Origin: a virus
DNA length: 64,000 nucleotides
IMG/VR virus record: IMGVR_UViG_3300027823_000001
Span: 1 to 64,000 of that record
Direction: 5' to 3' (one strand)
Shown piece after piece: positions 1-8,219 of the stretch (positions are counted from its first letter, which is position 1; each line of letters begins with the position of its first letter). The position numbers and the translations under genes are program-made. The notes below the pieces were generated by a model that was given only the letters and a program-made list of their open reading frames with translations, was not told the origin of the DNA and ran no database searches.

Positions 1-6
1 AACAAG

Positions 7-2616
7 ATGCGCATCGTTCGTTGGGCCTCAAGTGAGCGCGTTGATCTTCCCGATCTCACCGCGATGTCGTTTCTCGCTCTTGGTGAGTTCCGCCGTTCGA
101 TACGTGCGCTGGTGACTGGCGAAGCGGCGTACATCATTCAAGGCTTCGAGGTCGAGCCCGAGTCGCCGGCAACGACACGCGTCATGGTGCAGTTCCAGCC
201 TCCCGGCGACGACAGGGGTGAGGTGCTCGGTGCCGAACAGACGACGGCAGGCACGGACTACGGACAGCTGATCGGCGGCCGTGATTCGTCGTTCCTCGAC
301 GAAGGTCTCGCGCAGCAGTTCATCGACCTCACCGCCGAACCTCCTGGCTCGTTCGTGGTCGAGATGCGCTTCGTCTACGCCAATGGCGTGAGCGACAACC
401 GAGCGTTCTGGAACCAAGGCACGCAGACCGAGTACGTAGGCGTCACCGAGACCCGACACGTCAGCGGCTGGCAGATCCAGCACGTTGCGGCGCCGACTGG
501 TGGACAGTGGATCCCGCTCGCCGTCGTAACGTGGGATGGCGTGTCGATCGATGCTGCGGACATCGCCGATGTGCGCACGTTCCTGTTCGAGGGCATCAGC
601 CCGTTCCGACGGGCAACGCAAACCAGCTCGGGTGGGGTCGAAGACTTCGATCGCAGCGTCGATCGCGATGTGGATGGTACCTTCCGCATCCGCGATGTCG
701 TGCGCGCGTTGATGCGCCAGGTGCAGGACTTGAAGGGTCAGCCGAACTTTGAGGGGGACTTCGACTGGTTCTCACGCGTCTTCAGCCCGTTCGATCCAGG
801 GGGTGACCTTTCACCGCAGCAGACCAAGACGCTCCGCTCGGTGGACACCGTGAGCTACACCGTTGGTGATGGCATCACGACATTCGGTGACTTCAACGGT
901 GTCACAGGCGTCGATGAGTGTCTCGATCTCATCGCGGCGATGCCCGCCGCACTGATGGCCGCGCGCATTGAAGTGCGCATCCACGGCGGCACGCTGCCGT
1001 ACACGTTGAGCAGCCAGAAGGTCATCACTCCGAGCCCTGGCTACCGCACCGTGGTCTGCATTCGCGCGGCGACACAGCACGACCAGACGAACGAGCTGGA
1101 GGGTCGTCCGATCATCACCATCGCCGCAGCCGACGTACCTGATGGAGGCTACGTGCTGCAAGGCGGCGCAGGTACCAGCTTCGAGCTGGACGACGTCCAG
1201 CTCGGGCTCTCAGGCTCGGCAGTGAACAAGGGGCTTATCTCCTGCGAGACCGGCTATGTGCGAGCGCGCCGGAGTCAGCTCGTGATCTCCGGCCCTGCGG
1301 TCGTGACTGACTCGTTGTTCTGCGTGATCACAGGTAGGGCGCAGCGTTCGTACCTGGAGAACTGCGCGACGTGGGGGCGCCTGTGCTTCTTCGATGAGAC
1401 CGTCGGCACCACGCGAGCAGAACGCAACTTCGGCGGCTACATCGAGAACTGCTCACTGCTCGCTTCGCAGTTGACGCTGCATCACCCTACTGCGGGTGCG
1501 GACACGAACGTCGCTGTCGGGTTCGAGGTGCGGAACTCGCTGGTTGCTGGTCGCGCGACCGCGCCCTTCGCAGGCTCGAAAGCGATGATCGACGGCGGCT
1601 CAGCGAGCTACATCACGTTCCGAGGGTGCACCCTTCAGTGGGGTCAATCGGAGAACTGCATCGACGCTCGCACCTACGTCTCGAACGCGCCCTACAAGTG
1701 GTCAGTCATCGACTGCGAGTTCGATGGTGATACCGTGTCGAACGGTACTCACACGTTCGGCGCTGGAATCAACAGCGTTGACGGTACGGGCTGGGCGATC
1801 AACGTTGAGGAAGGCACGTCGATCACGGTGCGAGGCTGCACCATGAGGAGCATCACCTCTACCGATGCAGGCGGTATCCGCCTGTTCGACGTGCTGCGCT
1901 ACACGATCGAAAGCACATCCTGGGATTCGTGCGGGCACACCGCTGGAGGCTCGGACCTCTTCCAGGGAGTGTTCCTCTCGGGCACCACGGATGGCTGCTT
2001 CTTCGGCGCGTTGAACGATCTTTCGTTCGATTCGTTCGTCACAGGCACCACGCGCGTTCGCTCAATCGACTTCGACCGCTGCGCGCAAACCTCGATGAAG
2101 GGCTGCAAGCTCTACGGCCGTAACGCAGCCTTCACGGCCATCACTCCGGCTGCGAGCTACTGTGCAGTGCGCATCGACACGACCGACGCGCTTCAGATCG
2201 AAGGCTGCTCGTTCAATGGCTGGGCTGCTGGTAGTGCAAACAGTCGCACCATCCTGTTCGACGGCTCGCCAACCTCGACCCAGATTCGAGGTTGTCAGTT
2301 CTCCGGGTGTGGAGGCTTCCCGATCGTGCGCACCAGCGGTTCGCCGCTCTCTGTGACGATCGACGCGTGCTTGCTCAACAGCTCCCACGCGAGCGAGGAT
2401 GGCTTCGATTGCTCTTCGCTGCTTCAGCTGACGGTCACGAACAGCCGATGGGACTTCTCGGCAGGCTCTCCCCACGTCGCGCTGCGCACGAGCACCAGCG
2501 GTTACGTGGTGATGGGCTGCGCGTCCGCAGCGGGGAACTACAACCGAACGGCAGGCACGGGGCGCGGCTACAGCGAAGCAGGGCAGGACCTGAACCTCTT
2601 CCTCGGATACACCTGA
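7..2616 (+). CDS. Tail fibre/tailspike protein with right-handed beta-helix
   Basis: This 869-residue protein is probably a receptor-binding tail fibre or spike. Residues 1 to about 280 form a non-repetitive N-terminal part that would attach to the tail. From about residue 300 the chain becomes short beta-strand repeats rich in Gly, Asn, Ser and Cys, with recurring phrases such as GCTLQWG, GCTMRS and GCSFNG. That pattern is typical of a parallel beta-helix of the pectate-lyase/tailspike type. No polysaccharide-cleaving residues can be assigned by eye. The ATG at 7 is the first in the window, but the two codons before it are open, so the true start may lie upstream. The family call rests on repeat pattern and on the adjacent lysis-like genes. 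Confidence 0.7.
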   Translation: MRIVRWASSERVDLPDLTAMSFLALGEFRRSIRALVTGEAAYIIQGFEVEPESPATTRVMVQFQPPGDDRGEVLGAEQTTAGTDYGQLIGGRDSSFLDEGLAQQFIDLTAEPPGSFVVEMRFVYANGVSDNRAFWNQGTQTEYVGVTETRHVSGWQIQHVAAPTGGQWIPLAVVTWDGVSIDAADIADVRTFLFEGISPFRRATQTSSGGVEDFDRSVDRDVDGTFRIRDVVRALMRQVQDLKGQPNFEGDFDWFSRVFSPFDPGGDLSPQQTKTLRSVDTVSYTVGDGITTFGDFNGVTGVDECLDLIAAMPAALMAARIEVRIHGGTLPYTLSSQKVITPSPGYRTVVCIRAATQHDQTNELEGRPIITIAAADVPDGGYVLQGGAGTSFELDDVQLGLSGSAVNKGLISCETGYVRARRSQLVISGPAVVTDSLFCVITGRAQRSYLENCATWGRLCFFDETVGTTRAERNFGGYIENCSLLASQLTLHHPTAGADTNVAVGFEVRNSLVAGRATAPFAGSKAMIDGGSASYITFRGCTLQWGQSENCIDARTYVSNAPYKWSVIDCEFDGDTVSNGTHTFGAGINSVDGTGWAINVEEGTSITVRGCTMRSITSTDAGGIRLFDVLRYTIESTSWDSCGHTAGGSDLFQGVFLSGTTDGCFFGALNDLSFDSFVTGTTRVRSIDFDRCAQTSMKGCKLYGRNAAFTAITPAASYCAVRIDTTDALQIEGCSFNGWAAGSANSRTILFDGSPTSTQIRGCQFSGCGGFPIVRTSGSPLSVTIDACLLNSSHASEDGFDCSSLLQLTVTNSRWDFSAGSPHVALRTSTSGYVVMGCASAAGNYNRTAGTGRGYSEAGQDLNLFLGYT

Positions 2617-2628
2617 TGTTTTGGTGAT

Positions 2629-2664
2629 CCTTTGCGAGCGGGCTACGATGTTCGTTCGCAAAGG
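2629..2664 (+). promoter_or_regulatory. Stem-loop overlapping a ribosome-binding site
   Basis: CCTTTGCGAGCG (2629-2640) pairs with CGTTCGCAAAGG (2653-2664) over 12 positions with one G-U wobble and a 12-nt loop. The right arm contains most of the AAAGGAG Shine-Dalgarno sequence of the gene starting at 2672. No U-tract follows, so it is a poor factor-independent terminator. It fits better as a translation-limiting hairpin in front of the lysis-like genes. Confidence 0.5.
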
Positions 2665-2671
2665 AGTTGCC

Positions 2672-3118
2672 ATGCCGCCCGTACCCGATCCGCTGATTGC
2701 GCATCTCACGTTCCTCCCCTTCGTCGTCGTCATGTTCGTGCTCGGAGCAGTGGGCGAGATGGCGCAGAAGCTCATCCGCGCCGAGGGAGGCGACACGGGC
2801 TGGCGCGGCATCTACTACATCACCAAGTCCTACCATTCGATCTTCATCGGGATGACGCTGTGGGCGGTGCCCAGCATGCCTCTGCCTGATGGTGACTTGA
2901 ACACGCTGACGACTCGCCTGATCGCAGGCGCAGGCGTCGGCGTCGCGACGATGATCGCGTACGAACTCACCGTGAAGACGATCCGCAAAGTGATCGTCAC
3001 GTTCGGAAAGCGCATGGGAGGAATGTTCGACGCTTGGGCTCAACGGCTCAACGGCTCAAGCAACACGCCCATCAAGTCCGACGATGAAGAGAGCAACGCA
3101 GACAGCCCGGAGGAATAA
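2672..3118 (+). CDS. Small membrane protein, holin candidate
   Basis: This 148-residue protein has about three hydrophobic segments (roughly residues 13-31, 56-72 and 85-105) and a charged, acidic C-terminal tail. That layout fits a class I holin, but no sequence family is recognised. The start at 2672 is chosen because AAAGGAG sits 5 nt upstream; an in-frame start at 2621 lacks this signal. It follows the tail fibre and opens a run of four membrane or exported proteins, the context expected for a lysis cassette. A hairpin covers its ribosome-binding site. It could equally be another kind of membrane protein. Confidence 0.5.
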   Translation: MPPVPDPLIAHLTFLPFVVVMFVLGAVGEMAQKLIRAEGGDTGWRGIYYITKSYHSIFIGMTLWAVPSMPLPDGDLNTLTTRLIAGAGVGVATMIAYELTVKTIRKVIVTFGKRMGGMFDAWAQRLNGSSNTPIKSDDEESNADSPEE

Positions 3119-3119
3119 G

Positions 3120-3593
3120 ATGCTGAAGCCCTGGTACCGCTACTTCTTGTACGTGTTCACGCTGCCCACCGATCTGATCGGCTGGGCCGTCATGCTGTTC
3201 GTCGGACTGGTGTGGGGCGATGGCACGCCCGCCTGGAACGACGGCGTACTCGTCACCACGATGCGCAGAGACTCTTGGCCGATACGCAGTTGGTACAAAC
3301 GCTGGGGCGGCACGACGATCGGACACGCGGTGATGCTCGCGCCGAACATGGCGAGCAGCGTCTACACGCATGAGCTGGTGCACGTCGAGCAGTGCGAAGC
3401 GAACGCGCTTTGTTCGGCCGCGCTTGCGCTAGTGCTTGTGTGGTGGTCGCCGCTCGCAGCGCTGCTCTTGTGGATCACCCTCCCCTGGTTGATCTACATC
3501 GCAGCAGGCCTGTGCGCGCTCCTGCGCGGCGAGAGCTACTACCGAGGCAACCACCTAGAAGAGGCCGCCTACGATCGCGCGGGCGAGCGGTGA
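3120..3593 (+). CDS. Membrane protein with HExxH metalloprotease motif
   Basis: The 157-residue product has an N-terminal hydrophobic segment, a zincin-like HELVH motif near residue 85, and one or two hydrophobic segments in its C-terminal half. The motif could bind zinc in a membrane-associated peptidase, but a third ligand is not certain. The start at 3120 follows GGAGGAATAAG and overlaps the end region of the gene before. An in-frame ATG at 3084 would lie inside that gene. It sits inside the lysis-like cluster, so a role in envelope processing or release is an inference. No named family is recognised. Confidence 0.5.
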   Translation: MLKPWYRYFLYVFTLPTDLIGWAVMLFVGLVWGDGTPAWNDGVLVTTMRRDSWPIRSWYKRWGGTTIGHAVMLAPNMASSVYTHELVHVEQCEANALCSAALALVLVWWSPLAALLLWITLPWLIYIAAGLCALLRGESYYRGNHLEEAAYDRAGER

Positions 3594-3952
3594 ACGTGCC
3601 CAAGCGTGAAGGCTTCGCAGTCGGGCTCGCCGTTGTCGGCGGGCTCGCGCTGCTTTTGCTGTTCGTCGTGCTCGCGTACTACGTCGGGCGCGGGTGCTCG
3701 CCTGCCCCGCTTCCCATCGAGTCGACAGACATCGACGCAGGCCCTGGTGATCGTGAGATCGCCACGAGGCTCGACGCTGCCGTGCACCACGCCGTTGTCG
3801 AGCTGGCGAGGATCGAACGCGAGCACGCAACGTCCATCGCTGAGTTCAACGAACTGCAACGCGAAAAGTACGATGCGATCCGCGAAGACCCCGGAGCTGC
3901 GGATGCGTTCATTCGAGACTTCAACCGAAGTCTGCGAGGCCGCCATGACTGA
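3590..3952 (+). CDS. Single-pass membrane protein, inner-membrane spanin candidate
   Basis: This 120-residue protein has a strong N-terminal transmembrane segment at about residues 12-32, then a mostly helical, charged region likely to form a coiled coil. This is the layout of an Rz-type inner-membrane spanin, which links inner and outer membranes at the last stage of lysis in Gram-negative hosts. The GTG at 3590 overlaps the previous TGA as GTGA, a junction used repeatedly in this genome. The next gene begins 8 nt before its end. Spanins share little sequence, so the call rests on topology and context. Confidence 0.4.
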   Translation: MNVPKREGFAVGLAVVGGLALLLLFVVLAYYVGRGCSPAPLPIESTDIDAGPGDREIATRLDAAVHHAVVELARIEREHATSIAEFNELQREKYDAIREDPGAADAFIRDFNRSLRGRHD

Positions 3953-4448
3953 CCGTCGATTGCCGACCCGTGGTGGCACGCTGACGGCGTTTCGAGCGCT
4001 GGTGGTACTTCTGGTCGTTTTGAGCACGTCGGCCCTCCTGACGGCACCAGCGGGCGCGCAAACGGTGGAGCTACCAGAACCGCTGCTTTTGCGGGAGGGC
4101 GCGCGGGCGCCGTTCACCGGGCAGCTGATGCCGCAGGAAGACCTGCTGCGCTGGGCGGGCGAGATCGAAGCGCTGAGGCATCAGCTGGCACTCGACGTGC
4201 GCACCGAGCGCGAACGCTGCGACGTGAGGCTCGACCTGGAGCGCGCCCGGACTACAGCGGCTGCTGAGACGCTCACGTTGCACGAGACGCTCTGGCGCAC
4301 CCGTGTCGAAGAACTCGCCACAGCGCTCACGCAGGCCCGGACCAACGCTGTTCGGGAATGGTGGGAGAGCCCTGTGTTGTGGTTCGCTCTCGGCGCTGTC
4401 GTCACGGCCGGCGCAGCCGTGGCTTTGGCTGTCGCCGTGAGCAACTGA
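3945..4448 (+). CDS. Exported coiled-coil protein with C-terminal membrane anchor
   Basis: The 167-residue product begins with a signal-peptide-like segment (about residues 17-38, ending in an AGAQ cleavage-like site). It continues with a long charged helix and ends with a hydrophobic segment near residues 143-162. The sequence before the helix (GARAPFTGQL) recalls a Pro-Phe-x-Gly element common in small lysis-region proteins of many phages; that recollection is not a firm family assignment. It overlaps the spanin candidate by 8 nt and closes the cluster. It may be the partner of that protein. Function is not known. Confidence 0.45.
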   Translation: MTDRRLPTRGGTLTAFRALVVLLVVLSTSALLTAPAGAQTVELPEPLLLREGARAPFTGQLMPQEDLLRWAGEIEALRHQLALDVRTERERCDVRLDLERARTTAAAETLTLHETLWRTRVEELATALTQARTNAVREWWESPVLWFALGAVVTAGAAVALAVAVSN

Positions 4449-4470
4449 CCCCGGTTACATTTCCCTACCA

Positions 4471-4510
4471 TACGCAGTTTTTTGCGTAGGGGTACGCAGT
4501 GTAGTGCGTA
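4471..4510. promoter_or_regulatory. Two tandem palindromic operator-like sites
   Basis: Two copies of TACGCA-N6-TGCGTA occur at 4471-4488 and 4493-4510, separated by GGGG. Their centres are 22 bp apart, about two helical turns, so dimers bound at both would lie on the same face. They sit in the gap between the lysis cluster and the replication block, upstream of a winged-helix gene. The arrangement is typical of repressor or activator operators. No factor can be named. Confidence 0.6.
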
Positions 4511-4605
4511 CGGTAAGAGATAGATCCTCTCTCTTCGTTCGAGGATCTCTCTCTCAACAAGAAGTAACCGAGATCGGGCTTCGCCGAGCTGAAACCGGAA
4601 GTACA

Positions 4606-4618
4606 CATCGGGTATATG
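4606..4618 (+). promoter_or_regulatory. Recurrent phage promoter-like motif (copy 1)
   Basis: CATCGGGTATATG lies 21 nt before the ATG at 4627, and no Shine-Dalgarno sequence lies between them. It supports 4627 as the start of the next gene. Confidence 0.5.
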
Positions 4619-4626
4619 CCAGGCAC

Positions 4627-5277
4627 ATGCAAGGCATCGGCTACTTCGTTCCTCACTTCCACATCGCAATCGACATGGGGGTGATCCAGGTGATCGGCGG
4701 AACAACGCTGCACGCGTACGATGTGCTGCGCCACGCGGTATGGCGCGACGAGACGCAGGGTCCTCACGGGCTTGTGCGCCGACGCAACGAAGGCAAGCTC
4801 TGCTGCTCGCTTTCGCAAGCGAGCATCGCCGCGTACCTAGGCGTGAAGCAACGCGCAGCCAATGGTTACATCGCTACGCTGAAGCGCTACGGGTGGCTAC
4901 AGACTGACGGCATGCTCGCGCACGACTCGTCTCTCGTTGTCTACCATCTCGGCAACTACGTCTCGGCCCGCAAGACTGCGGGCACGATCGGGACACACGA
5001 AGTGTTCTTTGCCGATGACTGGCTGGTGCGCGCGCATCGCAGCATGACGAAGCACTTTCGCAAAGCGAAGCGCCTCGGTGAGGTACCGTTCGCTGAGCGC
5101 GTCAGCTTCCTACGAACGTGGGCCGATGGCCTGAACACGAAAGCGCCCCGTGCGTCCGGGGAGGATGCGAAGCCCAACGACGACGAGACGCTAGGAGACG
5201 AACCGGACGCACGAGGCGACTCGGAGTCTGTCACGCGCAGCGCGCAGGTCACGAGCATCGGGTATGAACGCGAATGA
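4627..5277 (+). CDS. Winged-helix DNA-binding protein, replication-initiator-like
   Basis: The 216-residue protein opens with a segment (VPHFHIAIDMG) and a helix-turn-helix region around residues 57-93 (SLSQASIAAYLGVKQ, then KRYGWL). This resembles N-terminal winged-helix domains of phage replication proteins of the lambda O/DnaD-like kind. The C-terminal third is charged and probably disordered. The frame is open upstream to a GTG at 4504, but that would start inside the operator-like repeat. The motif at 4606 favours ATG 4627. Position at the head of the helicase/primase block supports replication initiation or autoregulation, as inference. It overlaps the next gene by ATGA. Confidence 0.5.
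   Translation: MQGIGYFVPHFHIAIDMGVIQVIGGTTLHAYDVLRHAVWRDETQGPHGLVRRRNEGKLCCSLSQASIAAYLGVKQRAANGYIATLKRYGWLQTDGMLAHDSSLVVYHLGNYVSARKTAGTIGTHEVFFADDWLVRAHRSMTKHFRKAKRLGEVPFAERVSFLRTWADGLNTKAPRASGEDAKPNDDETLGDEPDARGDSESVTRSAQVTSIGYERE
5256..5268 (+). promoter_or_regulatory. Recurrent phage promoter-like motif (copy 2)
   Basis: CATCGGGTATGAA lies inside the end of the winged-helix gene. Its TATGAA part ends 6 nt before the ATG at 5274, a leaderless spacing with no Shine-Dalgarno sequence. Confidence 0.5.
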
Positions 5278-6191
5278 GTGACGACAACGGAGCAGCAGCT
5301 GCGCGATGGAGCGAGGAGCAGACGATGGAGATCAGTGACCGAGTTGCGAGGTTGGAGGAGTACCACCGCGAGGATCGGATCCTCCGTGGCTCGTGGGACG
5401 ATGGTCATGGCCGCGTGTGCCTGCTCGCGGCGTACAGCCCCGAGGCGCAGCGGGAGCGCGCGTCGAGCGCGTGTCCCGCGGAGGCGATGCCTCGGTGGCT
5501 GGCCCACCTCACCCCGAGCCTCGACGACCACGTGAGCGACGAGGCGTGGCGGGGTGTGATCGATCGGTACGTGGCGGTGATCGGCAGGGTCGTGCTGCTC
5601 TCGCCCGCACGCCTCGACCGGCTGCACTACGAGGCGCGAGCGATCGCGGTGCGAGAGGCGAGGTCGCACTGCACCTCGCCCGAGGCGCTCGCGATCCTCG
5701 ATCGCGCGCTCGCGCAGCTCGACCGACGCGCGCTCGGCGCCACGGTCACCGACGAGGAACTGGCGGCCTGGCGCGTCGCGTCGCGAGAGGCGCGGTCGAA
5801 GCTGTGCGACACCTACCGTGCGAAGTACCACAACGCGAACCTCGCCTGGCAGCGGCGGCGCGAGCCCGAGTTCAGCCGTGCGGAGGCAGTGGCGGCGTCG
5901 GCGGCGGAGGCGTCGGCGGAGGCGGAGGTGGCAGCGGCGGCAGCGGCGGCGGAGGGTGCGGTGGCGTCTACGGCGGATCTGGCGGTAGATGCGGCGAAGT
6001 GGGCAGCGGCTGGGGCGGATCTGCTGGTGGCGGCGACGACGTGGATGTCGGCGTTGACGGGGGTGTCGGCGGAGATGACGGAGGCGAGAGCAGCGGCGAG
6101 AGCCTACCGGCGTGGTGCGTGGGACCGCCTCGCCGATGGCTGGTTGTCGTCGTGGGAGAGGGCTGTTTCGGAGGACTTCTTTTCCCAGTGA
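5274..6191 (+). CDS. Ala-rich helical protein of unknown function
   Basis: This 305-residue protein has a compact N-terminal part (residues 1 to about 200) with many Arg, Glu and Trp residues. A striking Ala/Glu-rich helix follows at about residues 205-235, then a helical C-terminus. The Ala-rich stretch is encoded by GCG/GCGGCG runs of very high GC, and long spurious frames on both strands result. No family is recognised. The start overlaps the preceding stop as ATGA, and the stop overlaps the helicase start as TGATG. Between a DNA-binding protein and a helicase, a replication accessory role is possible but unsupported. Confidence 0.6.
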   Translation: MSDDNGAAAARWSEEQTMEISDRVARLEEYHREDRILRGSWDDGHGRVCLLAAYSPEAQRERASSACPAEAMPRWLAHLTPSLDDHVSDEAWRGVIDRYVAVIGRVVLLSPARLDRLHYEARAIAVREARSHCTSPEALAILDRALAQLDRRALGATVTDEELAAWRVASREARSKLCDTYRAKYHNANLAWQRRREPEFSRAEAVAASAAEASAEAEVAAAAAAAEGAVASTADLAVDAAKWAAAGADLLVAATTWMSALTGVSAEMTEARAAARAYRRGAWDRLADGWLSSWERAVSEDFFSQ

Positions 6192-7591
6192 TGCAGATAT
6201 GGCGAGGCAACGCGTTCTCGGAGCTGCACAACGCGCCCCTCTTTTTCATCGCAGCCATCCGACGGCAGCTCGCGATACCACTCGCGCCGACGCGTGACGA
6301 AGCCGAGCGCCGACTGCGCGAGACGCGCTTCGGCGAGGTGTTCGTGCACGAGGGCAACCCGTGGGGATCGCTCGTGCGCATCGACAACCGAGTACCTGCT
6401 GGGCTCACGGCCTACGTGATCGCGCTCGCGGAGCATCACGGCGTTGCCTACGAGCTGCGCGACAACCGGATGCGACCAACGGAGAACGTGCCGTGGTGGT
6501 GCGTGAACGCGGCGTGGCGTCCGTACCAAGACCAAGTGCACCGCGCCATCCTTGACTACGGCTCGGGTGTGATCGACGCGCCTCCGCGTTCAGGCAAGAC
6601 ACTGATGGCAGCGCGCGCGATTGACGCGATCGCGCTCGACACCGTCTACGTCGCGCCAAGCGTCCAGATCGTCCGGCAGACCTACGAGGTGTTCTGCTCG
6701 CTGTGGGGAGAGCACATGGTGTCTCGACTCGACGGCACCGCGAAACCGGACCAGCGCGATGCGACCAAGAGCATCGTGGTGACTACAGCGGCAAGCGCGG
6801 TGCGTCAGTCCGAAGAGTGGTGGAAGACCCGCGACGTGTTGGTGATCGATGAGTTCCATCACGCTGCTGCTGAGACGTACCATCGCATCAGCGAGCTAGC
6901 GTCAGAGGCGTACTACAGGCTTTGCTTCACAGGTACTCACTTCCGCACTGCGGGCGACGACCTGGCGATGGCTGCGGTCTGCTCGCAGGTGTTGCACAAG
7001 ATCGAGATTCGAGAGCTGGTAGCAGGCGGCTACATCGCGGCACCTCGGATCGTGTTCGCGTCTACCGCGCATCTCGGTGATCCTGTGCCTGTAGGTACTT
7101 CGTGGGAGGACGCATACAACCAAGGCATCGTGCATCACCTCGGGCGCAACACGCTCATCGCACAGATCGCCGACGGGATCGGAAACCAGAACGCCATCCC
7201 TACGATCGTGCTGGTGAAGCGCCGCGAGCACGCAGACCTACTCGGGGAGATGATCCCTGACAGCGTGGTCGTGAAAGGCGGAGAGGGTGCGCTCACGAGT
7301 GCCGCAGTGAAGCGCTTCGCAGATGGTGAAGGGTACGTGCTAATCGGGACCTCTGTGATCGGAGAAGGCGTCGATCTACCAAGAGCCTCCGCGCTCATCT
7401 ACGCAGCTGGTGGCGACGCCAGTGTGCAGATGATGCAGTCGTACTTCAGGCCTCTCACCGCACACGCAGGCAAGAGCGTCGGTCTGATCTACGACTTCGA
7501 CGACGCTCACGGCACGACCACGATGCGGCGCCATGCGGCGTCGAGGCGTCGCTTCGTGCAAGCACGCATCGGCGAGCAGGTGGTGGTGTGA
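6191..7591 (+). CDS. SF2 DNA helicase, UvsW-like
   Basis: The 466-residue protein is a superfamily 2 DEAD/DEAH-type helicase. Walker A (PPRSGKT) is at about residues 131-137 and the DEAH-box equivalent DEFHH at 220-224. A motif III-like FTGTH follows near residue 248. A later GTSVIGEGVDLP fits motif V and MQSYFRP resembles motif VI. Phage enzymes of this size, such as T4 UvsW, process branched recombination and replication intermediates. ATG 6191 is chosen because it overlaps the upstream TGA; longer in-frame extensions run through the Ala-rich gene. The exact substrate cannot be read from sequence. Confidence 0.8.
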   Translation: MQIWRGNAFSELHNAPLFFIAAIRRQLAIPLAPTRDEAERRLRETRFGEVFVHEGNPWGSLVRIDNRVPAGLTAYVIALAEHHGVAYELRDNRMRPTENVPWWCVNAAWRPYQDQVHRAILDYGSGVIDAPPRSGKTLMAARAIDAIALDTVYVAPSVQIVRQTYEVFCSLWGEHMVSRLDGTAKPDQRDATKSIVVTTAASAVRQSEEWWKTRDVLVIDEFHHAAAETYHRISELASEAYYRLCFTGTHFRTAGDDLAMAAVCSQVLHKIEIRELVAGGYIAAPRIVFASTAHLGDPVPVGTSWEDAYNQGIVHHLGRNTLIAQIADGIGNQNAIPTIVLVKRREHADLLGEMIPDSVVVKGGEGALTSAAVKRFADGEGYVLIGTSVIGEGVDLPRASALIYAAGGDASVQMMQSYFRPLTAHAGKSVGLIYDFDDAHGTTTMRRHAASRRRFVQARIGEQVVV

Positions 7592-8217
7592 TGGTTCAGC
7601 CTGCCATCACGACCCACGTACATGACGTACTGTCGGAGTACGCCAAGCTCACCAAGAGACACACGGGCTACACGGGCACGCCTGAAGCGACGCGCGCCGC
7701 TGTGTCGTTCCTTCGATGGTGCAGAGACAACGAGGTCGAGCAACCGCTGCTCTTCATGTGGCTGCGCTTCCGCATCCTTCGCTCCGGCCGTCGCAACGCA
7801 CTCGCGCACCCGTCGCTACAGAACATGGCCAGCATGGCCATCCTGCCCAAGTACCGCGACCTGAATGCGAACTCTCAGGGTGAGCAGCAGATGCGGAGTC
7901 ACTTCGTGGGGCAATACGAGCGCACGCTCCTGGCCAACAGCGTGGGAGCTGAAGCGGTGCGACGCGACTACGTGATCAACGGGCGCACGGACATGTGCGA
8001 GGTGCAGCCCCGACTGTCTGAGAGCTACCATCCGTTTTCACAGTGGTGCCCTCAGTGCCCACGTGCGCAGTCGTGCGCAGAACGACTGAACAAGCGCGAG
8101 GGCTTCGATGTGGTGGCGCTGCGCTTGGGCAAGCTCTCGCCTGAACAAGCAGCGCAGGCACGCCGACAGCATCGGGTAGATCACACGAGCGGCGCCGTTG
8201 TACCGCGCAGGGAGTAG
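7591..8217 (+). CDS. Unknown protein with C-terminal Cys cluster
   Basis: The 208-residue protein has a helical N-terminal part and a C-terminal cluster CEVQ...WCPQCPRAQSC (about residues 134-160) that could bind a metal ion. It lies between the SF2 helicase and the DnaB-type helicase, overlapping the former as TGATG. A helicase loader or replication accessory role is possible from context alone. GTG 7588 is an alternative start. No family is recognised. Confidence 0.55.
   Translation: MVQPAITTHVHDVLSEYAKLTKRHTGYTGTPEATRAAVSFLRWCRDNEVEQPLLFMWLRFRILRSGRRNALAHPSLQNMASMAILPKYRDLNANSQGEQQMRSHFVGQYERTLLANSVGAEAVRRDYVINGRTDMCEVQPRLSESYHPFSQWCPQCPRAQSCAERLNKREGFDVVALRLGKLSPEQAAQARRQHRVDHTSGAVVPRRE
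8170..8182 (+). promoter_or_regulatory. Recurrent phage promoter-like motif (copy 3)
   Basis: CATCGGGTAGATC lies 50 nt before the helicase start at 8220; a GGGAG ribosome-binding site lies between. The same 15-nt string CATCGGGTAGATCAC recurs at 22449. Confidence 0.4.
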
Positions 8218-8219
8218 TC

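Noticed and set aside
5393-6190. Upstream extension of the SF2 helicase frame through the Ala-rich gene
   Set aside because: The extension is Arg/Gly-rich shadow sequence; ATG 6191 overlaps the preceding stop in the style of the genome.
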